From positions 8,092,751 through 8,156,750 of the forward strand of contig CM035806.1 in NCBI GenBank assembly GCA_020466095.1: DNA of 64,000 bases, written 5' to 3'. The position numbers and the translations under genes are program-made. This DNA is from Chlorops oryzae. Taxonomy: Eukaryota; Arthropoda; Insecta; Diptera; Chloropidae. The notes beneath the pieces are model-generated. The model was not told the origin of the DNA, made no database searches, and saw only the letters and a program-made list of their open reading frames with translations. Shown here piece after piece: positions 34,500 to 45,160 of the stretch. The number at the start of each line of letters is the position of its first letter. Within the stretch, counting starts at the first letter, position 1.

Positions 34500-36522
34500 T
34501 CACTACCTCAACATGATATATGTATAAAATGCCGTCGTCGTCATTCAGTCTTTATTTGTCGATGGTTATTGACTACCCTTTTTTTTCATGGTAAAGCAAC
34601 ATCACAAAAATCAGCTTAAAGTTTACCATTTTACAAAAATTTCGAATAAATTAAATGAATAGGCGAACTCAAAATTTTACTGTATTTCTATGCGGAAAAA
34701 TTACAGACCAAATAAAAACAAATAAACATCTCAAAATATTTAGTGCACGATCAGAAGTCTGCATTAACTATTTGGTTAAAATCTAAACCAAAATTTGTAT
34801 GTATGATTTTTCGTTTGCTCAAATATCAATCCTACAATCGCGATCTGCGAACACCAATATTATCAACCAAAAATATAATTATGGATATATCGACACTATT
34901 TGAGCAATGAACTGATTTGAACATTAGAAATAATATAACTCAAATTTATTTAGGCATTATTGACCAAATTTCAATGAATCTTAGTTAAGCAAAGCAGAGC
35001 TTAACGGTAATCGAATTTTGCAATATGATCGCTGCAAGCATGGCAGTTTTGACAAATCAATATGCATTGGTATGCTGGCCAAAGCGCACTGCGCACAGGT
35101 GACCAAATACGCAAATATGCTGAGTTGGATATGTGTCACCAGAACCACAGCAGAAAATGAGTGACCTACGACACTGTTATGGTAGCAGCGATCAGTGAGG
35201 GCAGAGGCAGCGTTTTCACTATAAAAGATGTTGATCAACCAATGTTCTGGGAGTCTACGGTAGTCTACAGTCTGGAATCGTCGCTTCAGTCAGTCATCGT
35301 TAAACTAAATTAAGTTAAAATAATGTATAATTAAATAAGGAGTCAATAAAGACTTTAAAAGACATTCAACGCGTTTTCTTGGAAAGGACCAGGATCAGAA
35401 GGAAAAGTCTTAACAAGGCCATAGAACCCGATGATGGGAGAGAATACTATGTGTTTCTTCATAGTTACCGATTGGTGTTTATAAAGAGTTTTTATGAAAA
35501 TATTTTTTTTTTTTTTTCCAGCTAATATTGAAAACGATTCGCTCACTAGTCGGGTGGTGGTGGTTCCTGGTCCAAGTCCACCGATCAAGCAAAAAATTTT
35601 TATATAAAAGAAAAATTCTTTAAAAGAAATTAGCCGTTCGGAGTCGGGCTATAGGTCACACTCTTCCCACTAGAGTGACCAAGGCCAAGCAACAAGTTGG
35701 CTGTAAGAAAAATTTCGTCGCATCATTCAGGACCACAAAGCGTACCCCGTTGTAAACGGGATTGATAATAAGGACGAGTTCCCAATTTCACAATAAAACC
35801 AAAATTATTTTAACATTAACTTTTGGCATAAATAATTGCAAAACTAGCTTCTATATTGGGAAGTCTTAACCACGAATAATACATAATTCTTCAAATTCAA
35901 ATCGAAGTGCATTTCCGTTAAATTAAAAAAAAAAAAAAATTTCGAACGTCCTTTATTTTTTGTCTGGGTTTCTCATTGGTTTGAGGATTATTTACTTACA
36001 TCTTTTTCCGCAGAAGTTTCCATTTTTGAATTGTAGGTATATATCTCCTTGAATACTTCAAAATTTATAAAATGTTTTCTGATAGTACGTTCAGTTTGAA
36101 CTTATAGACCTCAAAATAAATTCTTTTCGTTTTTGACGTAAAATTCATTGAAATTTTTTTCGATGAAGAAAATGTAGATTAATTTTTTTTTTTTTTTTTT
36201 GTATATTTTTATTTGAAAATTCCGAATCTTTTCAAGGCTGTGACGTAGAAGCACAGAACGAGAAGAGAGGGTGTAGCCGATTACCGCCCCCCTGAGAAGG
36301 TTTCGAAGTTTTGTTAATTTTCAAAAAGGTATATTACATAAAAACTACCGTTCTTTGATACTACAGAGGCGACGTTTGAAGCTTTCAAATACTTTGTCAA
36401 GGAAATAAATTAAAAAAAAAAAATACTAAAAAAAAAAAAAAATTTAGAACCCAATTTAAGGTTCCTATGGCGTATTGTTCTCGAAAATTATATTTTAATA
36501 AGCCCTTTTTTTTAAATTTAAT
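34500..36522. other. Non-coding; possible LTR fragment near 34980-35370
   Basis: Near 35220 ACTATAAAAG is followed about 65 bp later by TCAGTCAGTC and then CAATAAAGA near 35345, an order seen in gypsy-type LTRs (TATA, TCAGT initiator, poly-A signal). I could not find paired LTR ends or a target duplication. An acceptor-like TTTTTTTCCAG at 35520 precedes a short frame, NIENDSLTSRVVVVPGPSPP, of unknown origin. Confidence 0.25.
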
Positions 36523-36940
36523 AGCTTAAAAACTAATTAAGATACAAAGGTGAAACAAATGGCGACTGATAGGCAATAAAATAAGGAATCAAAAAAAATT
36601 TTGTTGATTTTTTACACGGAGAAAAAATTTCTCACAGAAAAGAAAATAAAAATGAAACAATTTTTTTTTTTGTGCATTTCCCTTTTTGTGCCACCTTTTG
36701 AATATTTTGAAAAATTACCTCTAAGTATTACCTTTAATTGAAAAAAAACTTTCATCAAAATAAAAAGATAGCTTTTTGTGTTATTTACAAAAATTGAAGG
36801 ACATATAAAAGCTTTCAGGCAGACGGCCGTATGCGGAACGAATGTGCGAAATATCGTAGAAAAATACATCACTCATACGACATGTTGGACGCCCACATAT
36901 GTAGTTATTATGTAGTAACTTTTTGTAACTTTTGTAGTAA
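36523..36940. repeat. Local duplication, cleaner copy
   Basis: Matches 38022-38398 in the same orientation. Shared tracts include ATGTGCGAAATATCGTAG, CATCACTCATACGACATG and GTAGTTATTATGTAGTAA. The other copy has lost many single bases. Confidence 0.75.
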
Positions 36941-37068
36941 TTTTTTGAAACGCATTATTCACTGTTTTCACGTTCGTGTCTTGAGTCTTTGCATGCATAC
37001 AGACCAAGAGAGACATGCAAAGACTTAAGAAAGGAACGTGAAAACAGTGAATAATGCGTTCCAAAAAA
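36941..37068. repeat. Near-perfect hairpin, about 55-bp arms
   Basis: Left arm AACGCATTATTCACTGTTTT continuing CACGTTCGTGTCTTGAGTC; the right arm is its near complement ending GTGAATAATGCGTTCC. The loop is about 20 bp. A related half-site (AACGTGAAAACAGTAAT) occurs at about 50647. Confidence 0.8.
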
Positions 37069-38021
37069 TATTTGTTTTGAATTAATTTTATGAATAGAAA
37101 CCACTAACCGATTTTAATGGTTATAGTCTCAAAAAACTCGTCATAGATTGAGGTTTGCGGCATTTGAGTAGAAAATTTATTTTTTTTTCTACTAGGGTCA
37201 TTATTTGGCCAGTTAGGGGATGGAACCCAAAATTCAGTTTTAAAAAAAAGTAATAATTATAACATATTATTAAAACATACCAAAAACGAATCCAATATTC
37301 TTCATATTAGACTCGTTTAAAAGGTACTTGTGTAAATTTTTCGAATATGCATACTGAACATGCTCGTTCTTGTTCCTACGGCATTTATGTTATAGATTGA
37401 AGTTCAGTGAGGCATTTCTTCATTTAATTTAAGCCTTATTTTTGTATGGGGACCCCCCTAAGGTTAGGGGATGATAGACCGGGTAGGTCATGTTTAATAG
37501 AAAATACTTGAGGGTAAAAAAATAATGTTTGGGTCGGTCATATATATCAGCCCAACCTAGGATGGTTTGACTGTAGTGACAGGCATTTGGTCTGAAATTG
37601 TGATAAAATTAAGGTAATTTTGTATTGGGTGAAACCACTTTCTAAGGAGGGGAGAATAGAGGGTGTAGCAGTTATGTTGGCGAAAAAATGTTAATGAGAC
37701 AAAGTTGAATGGGGGTCGGTCAAACATTTGACTCCTCTAGGGGCACTCTGGGGCTAGTTAGGACAAGTGGGGGGAAAATTCATATTAAAAAAATACTTTT
37801 CTATTGGAGCCCCCTTAAGGAGTGGGATAGGGTTGGAAGGTATGTTTGGATAAATTGTTGGGAATAAAAAAATAATGGATAGTTGGTCCTACGATTTGAC
37901 CCCTCTAGGAGCTACTCTGCTTACAGTAACATCAAAAATGTGGAAAAAAATCAAAAATTAAATTTGTTCAAATGACTTGATGCGTGACATTATTTTTACA
38001 AAAAACCTTAAATTTTAATTT
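37069..38021. other. Non-coding, G-rich repeated phrases
   Basis: Several loose repeats of GGGGTCGGTCA-like and GACCCCTCTAGG-like words near 37440-37910 suggest a decayed internally repetitive element. No gene seen. Confidence 0.4.
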
Positions 38022-38398
38022 TAATGAAAGCTTTAGATACAAAGTTAAACAATGGCGTACTGATAGCAATACAGGAAAAGAGTTTCAAAAAAAATTGTTC
38101 ATTTTTACACCGGTAAATTGCTACACAGAAACAGAATAAAATGAACAATGTTAATTTATAGTGCATTTCGCCTTTTGTCCACCTTTTGAATATGTTGAAA
38201 ATTACCTCAAGTATTACCTTTAATTGAAAAAAAACTTCAGTCAAATAAAAGATGCTTTTTGTTTATTACAAAATTAGACATATAAAAGCTTCAGCAGACG
38301 GCGTATGCGGACGAATGTGCGAAATATCGTAGAAAAATACATCACTCATACGACATGTTGGACGACCACACACATATGTAGTTATTATGTAGTAAAAG
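38022..38398. repeat. Local duplication, copy with many single-base losses
   Basis: For example GACGGCCGTATGCGGAACG in the first copy becomes GACGGCGTATGCGGACG, and AGCTTTCAGGCAGACG becomes AGCTTCAGCAGACG. Losses fall mainly at doubled bases, as in uncorrected long reads. Confidence 0.75.
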
Positions 38399-39200
38399 CT
38401 TTACAAGTAGCTGTTCTTCGCTTTAAATATATTTTGCAGGGGTAGTAAGTAGAGATTCCGATTGCCATCATTTTGGTAATTTTGAAATCCTCGTATAGCG
38501 TCAGCACATTCCTGTATACTTCCGCATTAGAAAATGAGCAAAGGAAGTAGAACAATTTGTTTCTATGAAGATTGATCATATGTAATTTGCATAACATGTG
38601 GAATCCATTACACTACAAAGTACTGAAGGATTATGAGAACGCCCTACTTTACCTTCTTGTATAAAAAAAAAAAAAAAAAAATCCTGCAAAATATCGAAAA
38701 GGAAACAAATTTTGTGCGTTTTAAAGGTTAAATATATTTAGTGTGTATATTAGTTTTGATCGCTTTTAAATACAATATGTATGTTTCAATACACGTTCTA
38801 TGTTTATATATACTCTTGTAAGTGTGTGCTTCCATTAAGCACTTATTTTAAGTACATATACAGTTGAAAAGCATTCCTGCTGATGACATATAAATTTCAA
38901 TAAAAAAAAATTATAAGAGTAAAAAAAAATTTGTGACAAATCCATGTAAAAAAAATTTGTATTAAAAAATTTCAACTAAAAAATCGTTAGGTTAATATTT
39001 TTTTTTTTTTTTTAGAAGTAAATAAAACTCATACCCATAAACCAATGTTCATTTGAAAAGAAATTTCATTTTTTTTTGAAACATTTTGTCTTCTTCAGCA
39101 AGAGGGTTTTTTTTTTCTCTCTTCTCTTAATACGTCGTGTTTTGAAATCGGAGTCGTAAAATATCTTTTCGTTAGTTTTTCATTCTTGTATGCATATAAA
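38399..39200. other. Non-coding stretch, nothing recognised
   Basis: AT-rich, several homopolymers; no gene. Confidence 0.5.
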
Positions 39201-39810
39201 CAGTGTGTTCCGTTTGTGAAGGTCAACCGGTCGGGAGCTGATAGAGGGGGTCAGAACTAACAAAAAATCGTATAGCAGGGGGGGGGTCCAAAATGCACCC
39301 CTGAGGAGTTATAAGGGAAACAAAAGAAATTTGCAGTTGTTTCAGAAAAAAATTTTTCACGCCTCAACGTTTGCATTCAAGATAAAAATTTTAATGCAGT
39401 TCAACAGAGAATTGTCAGACCTTTTTTAGGCGTATAAAATAGTCTTATACTTTATTGCAACTTTAAGGGTATTTGAGCCTTCAAAGTCAAAATTTTTAAA
39501 TTTTTTAAACATTTTTTTAACTTTGAGAGCCATTTTAGTATGAAAAAGGTCCTATTAACACCCAAATTTTTTATTTTATTCAAAATGCTGGATCAATTTC
39601 CTTTAATATGGTATCCCATATGTCTTATAAATTTTTGGAAAATAAGGTCAGAAAATTAAATATCTAAATGAACATCTGCAAATTTCTTTCTTTCCCTTAT
39701 AACTCCTCAGGGGTGCATTTTGGACCGCCCCCTGTCATACGATTTTTTTGTTAGTTCTGACCCCCTCTATCAGCTCCCGACCGGTTGACCTTCACAAACG
39801 GAACACCCTG
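39201..39810. mobile_element. Long inverted-repeat element, about 137-bp arms
   Basis: Starts CAGTGTGTTCCGTTTGTGAA and ends TTCACAAACGGAACACCCTG. The arms stay almost identical for about 137 bp through GGGTCCAAAATGCACCCC. The spacer is about 340 bp and non-coding. No confident target duplication. Confidence 0.85.
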
Positions 39811-40996
39811 TATGTATATACATATGTATAATAAATAGTTGAAATATGTACGAGCGATAATCAAGCACAAGTCCACTTGGTCAAATTTTTTTTTTTTAGG
39901 TGAATATCTTCTTATTAGGTTCTTAGGGCTTCTCTAGGTAGGGGTAAAGTCAGGGCAATTGTTGTTCTCGCGTTATGGACATTTAAAGAACCCGATAGTT
40001 CAGAGTTATATTCTCTCCGTTAGGAATGTCTATTTATCTCTACCAGTCTGTTAGATAAATGCCTTTGAAATACCCAAAACTTCAATGTATTATAGATAAA
40101 GTGATTTTCATTTTTGAACATGTTTGCCAGTGATTATGATGGTAACCATTAGAGGCACGTGAATATCGCTCTCGTCATTATTTTATATATATATATATAT
40201 TTTTTTTTACGTTTTATGTATTCGTTTTGTGTTACGCTTTTAGAATAAGTAACTAACATATATAGACATACAGCAATAAATATTAACTGGTAAGTCTTAT
40301 CATTTTTCTTTGGGTGCAGTAATAAATATATTAATATAAAAATATTAACTTTAGACTTTAGACAAAAAATCATTAGGGTAAATTGTTTTGTTAACTAGAG
40401 GTCGCGAGAAAGAGAGAGAGGGAGGGAGAGAGAGAGAGAGAGAGAGGATAGAAAGGTTGAGGGTGAGAGTGAGTGAAAGTGACATAGAAAGAGTCTATAA
40501 TGTGCATAAATTTCAGTTCCTGATGTGCATAAAATGCTTCCTTTTTTTTTTTTTTTTTTTGTTTTTTGGACGATTCTTAAGCTCAAAAGTAGTAGTTCTT
40601 GGACAGTTAATTGTAAATAATATTGACATAGTAGCAATTTATAAAAAAAATAAATTTGCATAAAAGTGTTTAATCAATTTATTATGGACCAATACAATTG
40701 ATGGCCCGTAATATATTTGAAGATATCATACTGAGTTAAGTTTATTTTATTCGGATGCGCAATTGTTGGAAAAATGCAAATCATTTCTCATGCATTACGA
40801 TTTCGTAAATTTCGATTTTGAGGCAGCATTTTTTTTTTTTTTCTTTCTTTTTTTGTTACAATAGTTTTATAATAAATCGACTTATATTAGTGTATTCAGT
40901 TTGTAATTCAATAATAATAAAATTAGACTACAAGTTTTAGAAATCGTTCAAGCAGAATGGCTACTTATTTCGGTTTGCTATGGCTGTAGGCTTTAA
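39811..40996. other. Non-coding with (GA)n tract at about 40409-40447
   Basis: No gene. A GA/GGGA microsatellite and poly-T runs are present. Confidence 0.5.
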
Positions 40997-41115
40997 GGGG
41001 TCTTCTCATAAAAATTCTGTTTTGTTCAACTTTTTTTTTTTTTATTGATTTATTTATAGCTTGTTTTTCAATCAGGCCCCTAAAAAGGATAATACTTTTC
41101 AAATCGAAATATAAA
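40997..41115. mobile_element. Truncated TTAA element, family 1
   Basis: TTAA (40993-40996) followed by GGGGTCTTCTCAT, then words shared with family 1 (TTTATTTATAGCTTG, GCCCCTAAAA). The 3' end is missing. Confidence 0.65.
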
Positions 41116-41251
41116 GATAAGTTATTTCGGACATTTAGAAGCGTATAATTACGATTATTATTGTAAATATTGGTTCAGAAGACTAAAAACAAATAATAAT
41201 GTCGATAAGATTTGATGCAGATGCTTTACAGAATCTAATCCATATGGTTAA

Positions 41252-41983
41252 GGGGGTCTTCTCATTGAGCAACTTTTTTTTTTTTTTTTGCATTTATTTA
41301 TAGCTTGGGTAGTTGTGAATATGCCCCTAAAAGGATTTTTTGAAATTCGAAATAGTTTAGAGGATATAGCCTTCTTTGTCGAGCAAGATCTGCGCTAAAA
41401 CGAGTAATTTTTGCGTTGCTTCAAACTTTAAACGCGTTTATCTCGAAACCACGTTTTTCGAACTGGCGGCCATGATATCTCCAGTTCAACTGAACCGATT
41501 TTCATGAAACAAAGTGGAATCGACGCAGAATTGTCACCATTCTCGGGTGAACCTCGACCATAATTTTAAAAAATTTTTTACTATTTTTTTTTTTACACTA
41601 AACTACAAAAAAAAAAGCCCGAAATTGAAATTTTTTTTTGAATGGCCGCCATTTTGTCAAAAAAAAATCACAAAATTAAGCTTGAGGTTCACCCGAGAAT
41701 TACATCTATACTGATTATAATTCCGTTTTTTTTTTTCCATTTCGGACGCTCCGGAGACCCGGAATCGTGGCCGCCGTGACGACATCTTTTTTTTTCACCA
41801 CCAACTTTGAAGTCTCATTACTTTTTGAACAGCCCACGTATCGAGGCAAAAAAATTTTTTTTATTTACTTTGAACCTTTTGTAATACAATAAATAAAAAA
41901 AGTTTTCAATTATTCTTTGCGTTTTCAAATAAGAATTTTTTTAAAAAGGGTCCAAAAAACGGGTTTTCAATGAGAAGACCCCC
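41252..41983. mobile_element. TTAA-flanked element, family 1 copy 2
   Basis: Nearly identical to 29595-30319 over its whole length, including both 17-bp ends and flanking TTAA (41248-41251 and 41984-41987). The few differences are mostly homopolymer length and a short insert near 41772. Confidence 0.88.
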
Positions 41984-42324
41984 TTAATTCACTATGTTCA
42001 TTCAATGTGGAAACATGCTATAACGAATATATGACATGACTAAATGGTTTGGTTTCTCCTCTTTGCTCTTAATCGAAATTAAAAAAAAAAATTAAATAAA
42101 AAATAAAAAAATCAAATTGCCCTTCGTACACAACGGGGTACAATGTTCGTTCCTTGAAAATGTCCTTTTATTTGAAACCTTATTAAAATACATAGGATAA
42201 TAATTAAAGACAATACGCAATTAGGAATTTGGGTCGTGTGTTAGTTAAATTTCTCATTTCAGCTTCTTCCTCCAGACGAAAGCGTTCTCCATGCTGACTA
42301 TTTGTTTTCGTCTTCAATAGTTAA

Positions 42325-43068
42325 GGGGACCTCCTTCTGGTCTAGAATTTTTTGAAAATTGATTTTTTTTTTTTTTTATATATTTCGGAAGAATAGACTT
42401 TTAAGAATATGCTGGCAAAGTTTCGTGAAGATATTGACAATATTTGTTTTGCTACAGCCTTTTTAGAAGGTGGAGACAGCAGGCAGCGCGCTTGATCAAA
42501 GCAACTTTGAACGCGTTTATCTCAAAACTACTTTTTTTGACCTGGTGTGAATGAAAACAAAAAAAAACCATCGAACCGATTTGTCTGGAATTTTTATATA
42601 TTATTCATAACATCAATGGCTATGGCCCGAACTAGAATCGAATTTTTATTTCAAGAACTTCATATTTTTTCATCAAAAAAATGGTCAAAAAAAAAGGGGA
42701 GTTTTTGATGGTTGAAATAAAAAATTGCGCCATTTTGTCAATTTAAAAAAAAAATTTTTTTTATTCTAGTTCCTGCCATAGCCGCATTCATTTTGATTAA
42801 TAAGATTTTTTTTTTTTTTTTTTTCGATTACCAGAACTGCCAAAATCTTTCACACCACGGAGGTACTTTTTCAAAGAGGGTCCACTTCAACGCCATTTTT
42901 AAAATACCAAAAAAAAAAAAAAAAAATAAAATTACATTTTTTATTTTTTGTCAATAAAGAATATAATAAGCCTGCATACTTAGAAAATCGTTTTTTATTT
43001 GGCTTAATACCAAAAAAAAAAATCATGAAAATACCCTAAATTTTCGTGCTCTAGACCAGAAGGTCCCC
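42325..43068. mobile_element. TTAA-flanked element, family 2
   Basis: Left end GGGGACCTCCTTCTGGTCTA and right end complement GGGGACCTTCTGGTCTAGA, with TTAA at 42321-42324 and 43069-43072. The interior shares ACTTTGAACGCGTTTATCTC with family 1 despite different termini. Confidence 0.82.
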
Positions 43069-43194
43069 TTAAATAAAAATCCCGGATAAAAGAAAAATTT
43101 GGTTAGAGCTTACGAAGATATATATATATATATATATACGTATGTATATGGTTGTAAAATATTTCGCGAATGGCGAATGTTTTTCCTTGCTTAA

Positions 43195-43896
43195 GGGGTT
43201 ATTCTGATGTAAACATATAAATTTCACCTTTTTTTTGGAATTTTTTTCCATAAGACAATAAAGTTCAATCAATTTAATTTCTTTACATGTGTTTGTATCT
43301 TAAACTGCATAAAAAAAAAAAAACATTTTTTTAATTTTTTTTCATAACTAATATTTTTTTTTTTTTTTTTTTAATTCAAAGTATAGACTACTACAAAAGT
43401 AGGTCGTTGGTCAAGACGGTAGAAGCTGCTCATGTTGTCTGAAATAAAAAAAAAAAAATCGAATAGATTATTATTAAGTACGTCTGTCATTATCGTCCGT
43501 ACCAGAATTATTAAATTTCCCAAAACAAATACAGTGGAATGGAAAAAAGTGTCGAAAACCTTGACGTTAAAAATATAAAATGTTTTCGAAAAAAAAAGCA
43601 GTCTGGTACCTGCGAGAACTACTACTAATAAGCAGAAGAATATATAAAAGTTTCAAAGAAATCGGTTGGATAGTTTGATCTGTAGGATGTTGACCGTTCA
43701 ATGATGTTTCAAGTTTAAAGTTTCAAGATCAGAACAGATCGCTTGGCGCTCGTTGGCAATTGTGAGCTAGCTGAACTTTTTTTAATTCTTTGAATTTTGG
43801 TCAGATTTTTTCACAGCATATTCTCAATAGGTTTTACTATCCAAATATAAAAAGAAAAGAAATCGATTTTTGAAGTGGCTACATCGGAATAACCCC
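43195..43896. mobile_element. TTAA-type element, family 3
   Basis: Left TTAA (43191-43194) then GGGGTTATTCTGATGTA; right end complement GGGGTTATTCCGATGTA. The right target reads TTCA instead of TTAA. Interior holds AAATCGGTTGGATAGTTTGA. No transposase. Confidence 0.72.
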
Positions 43897-44668
43897 TTCA
43901 AATGTATAGATTATTCTTAAGTAAATGGTCGAATAAAGTTGGTCAGGAAGAACTTTCTGTTGATTGTTTTATACAGAAGAATATTGAGCTATAAGAAAAA
44001 CCATCATAAAGACAAGAACGAAAGGAAATGTTTTTTTTTTTTTTTTTGTTTTTTCGAAAGAAAACATCAACAAAAACAAGCGGTTTTATTTGAAAAATCA
44101 ATCAACAATAAAATTGCATTGAAATAAGATTAATAAAATATTAAAACTTAAAAATCAAATAGAACAAATTTTTTTTTCTATAATAACCAGACCTCGCAAT
44201 ATGCGTGAACATTCGTGTTTGACTTGAGGAAAATACCACTATTTATGGAAAACCTGCATGAGGTATACCATATATAATACATCACAACGTCAATTACAAC
44301 AACAGCAACAACTAATTTAATTTAATTTAATTTTAATTATATATGTAAATGCGCGATTGAGTAAGAGAAACTTTTGTGCAAAGAGACAAGGGGGGATAAT
44401 TGGAATGTGTGTTCGACATGTAGAGAATTAAATTACTTTTGGAATAAGTTTAAACACCAAAAGGGTTCTCGTATAGCTATACTAGAGTTGAATATTTAAT
44501 ATTTATGGTTTTATTTATTTATTATTATTATTATTATTTTTTTTTTTGGTTTTTTGTTTTGTTTCTTTTATAGCTGGCATCGTTATCAGATGACCGCCTT
44601 TTTTGGTCCAAATTTTCAGTATGATATTCCAAAATTGTTTTTTTTTTTGCTGTTCCATTACCAGTAGT
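43897..44668. other. Non-coding stretch, nothing recognised
   Basis: AT-rich, no gene. Confidence 0.5.
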
Positions 44669-45053
44669 CACCGCTTAATTGAGCAGCCCGATATTAGCAT
44701 GCATATTCGCACATATCGCACCCTTGCTACTAAATCGGCACAATTCAAAATTTCGCATTTCTCGAAAATCATTCAATCTCTCTTCAAACTGAGGAGAAAT
44801 AATATTTTTTCTAAACTTATATTACTCTCAATCGACTGTTGCATCTGTCAATATAAGCGTCAATTTTCTAGGTGTTGGGTTTCTTACAGAAAAATGCAAT
44901 CGAACATGAAAAAATTTATTTAAAAAATTTTGAATTGTGTCGATTTTTTAGCAAGGGTGCGATATATTATATACATATGTATATAATATATGTGCGTTAT
45001 TATCAATTCAAAATGATGAGTTAAAATAATCGAATTACGGCAATTAAGCGGAG
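44669..45053. mobile_element. Fold-back MITE just downstream of PXK
   Basis: Arms CCGCTTAATTG/CAATTAAGCGG at the ends and ATATCGCACCCTTGCTA with its complement inside. It begins about 110 bp past the PXK stop, so it may lie in the 3' UTR. Confidence 0.7.
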
Positions 45054-45160
45054 AGATAGTGTTGCTTCTACTTTTTTTTAATAGTTTTGTTAAAGATGCA
45101 TTTTAAACCAAGCTTTGGTTACCCCATCAGGTTTTGGGAGGTTTCATCACATTCATTTGA

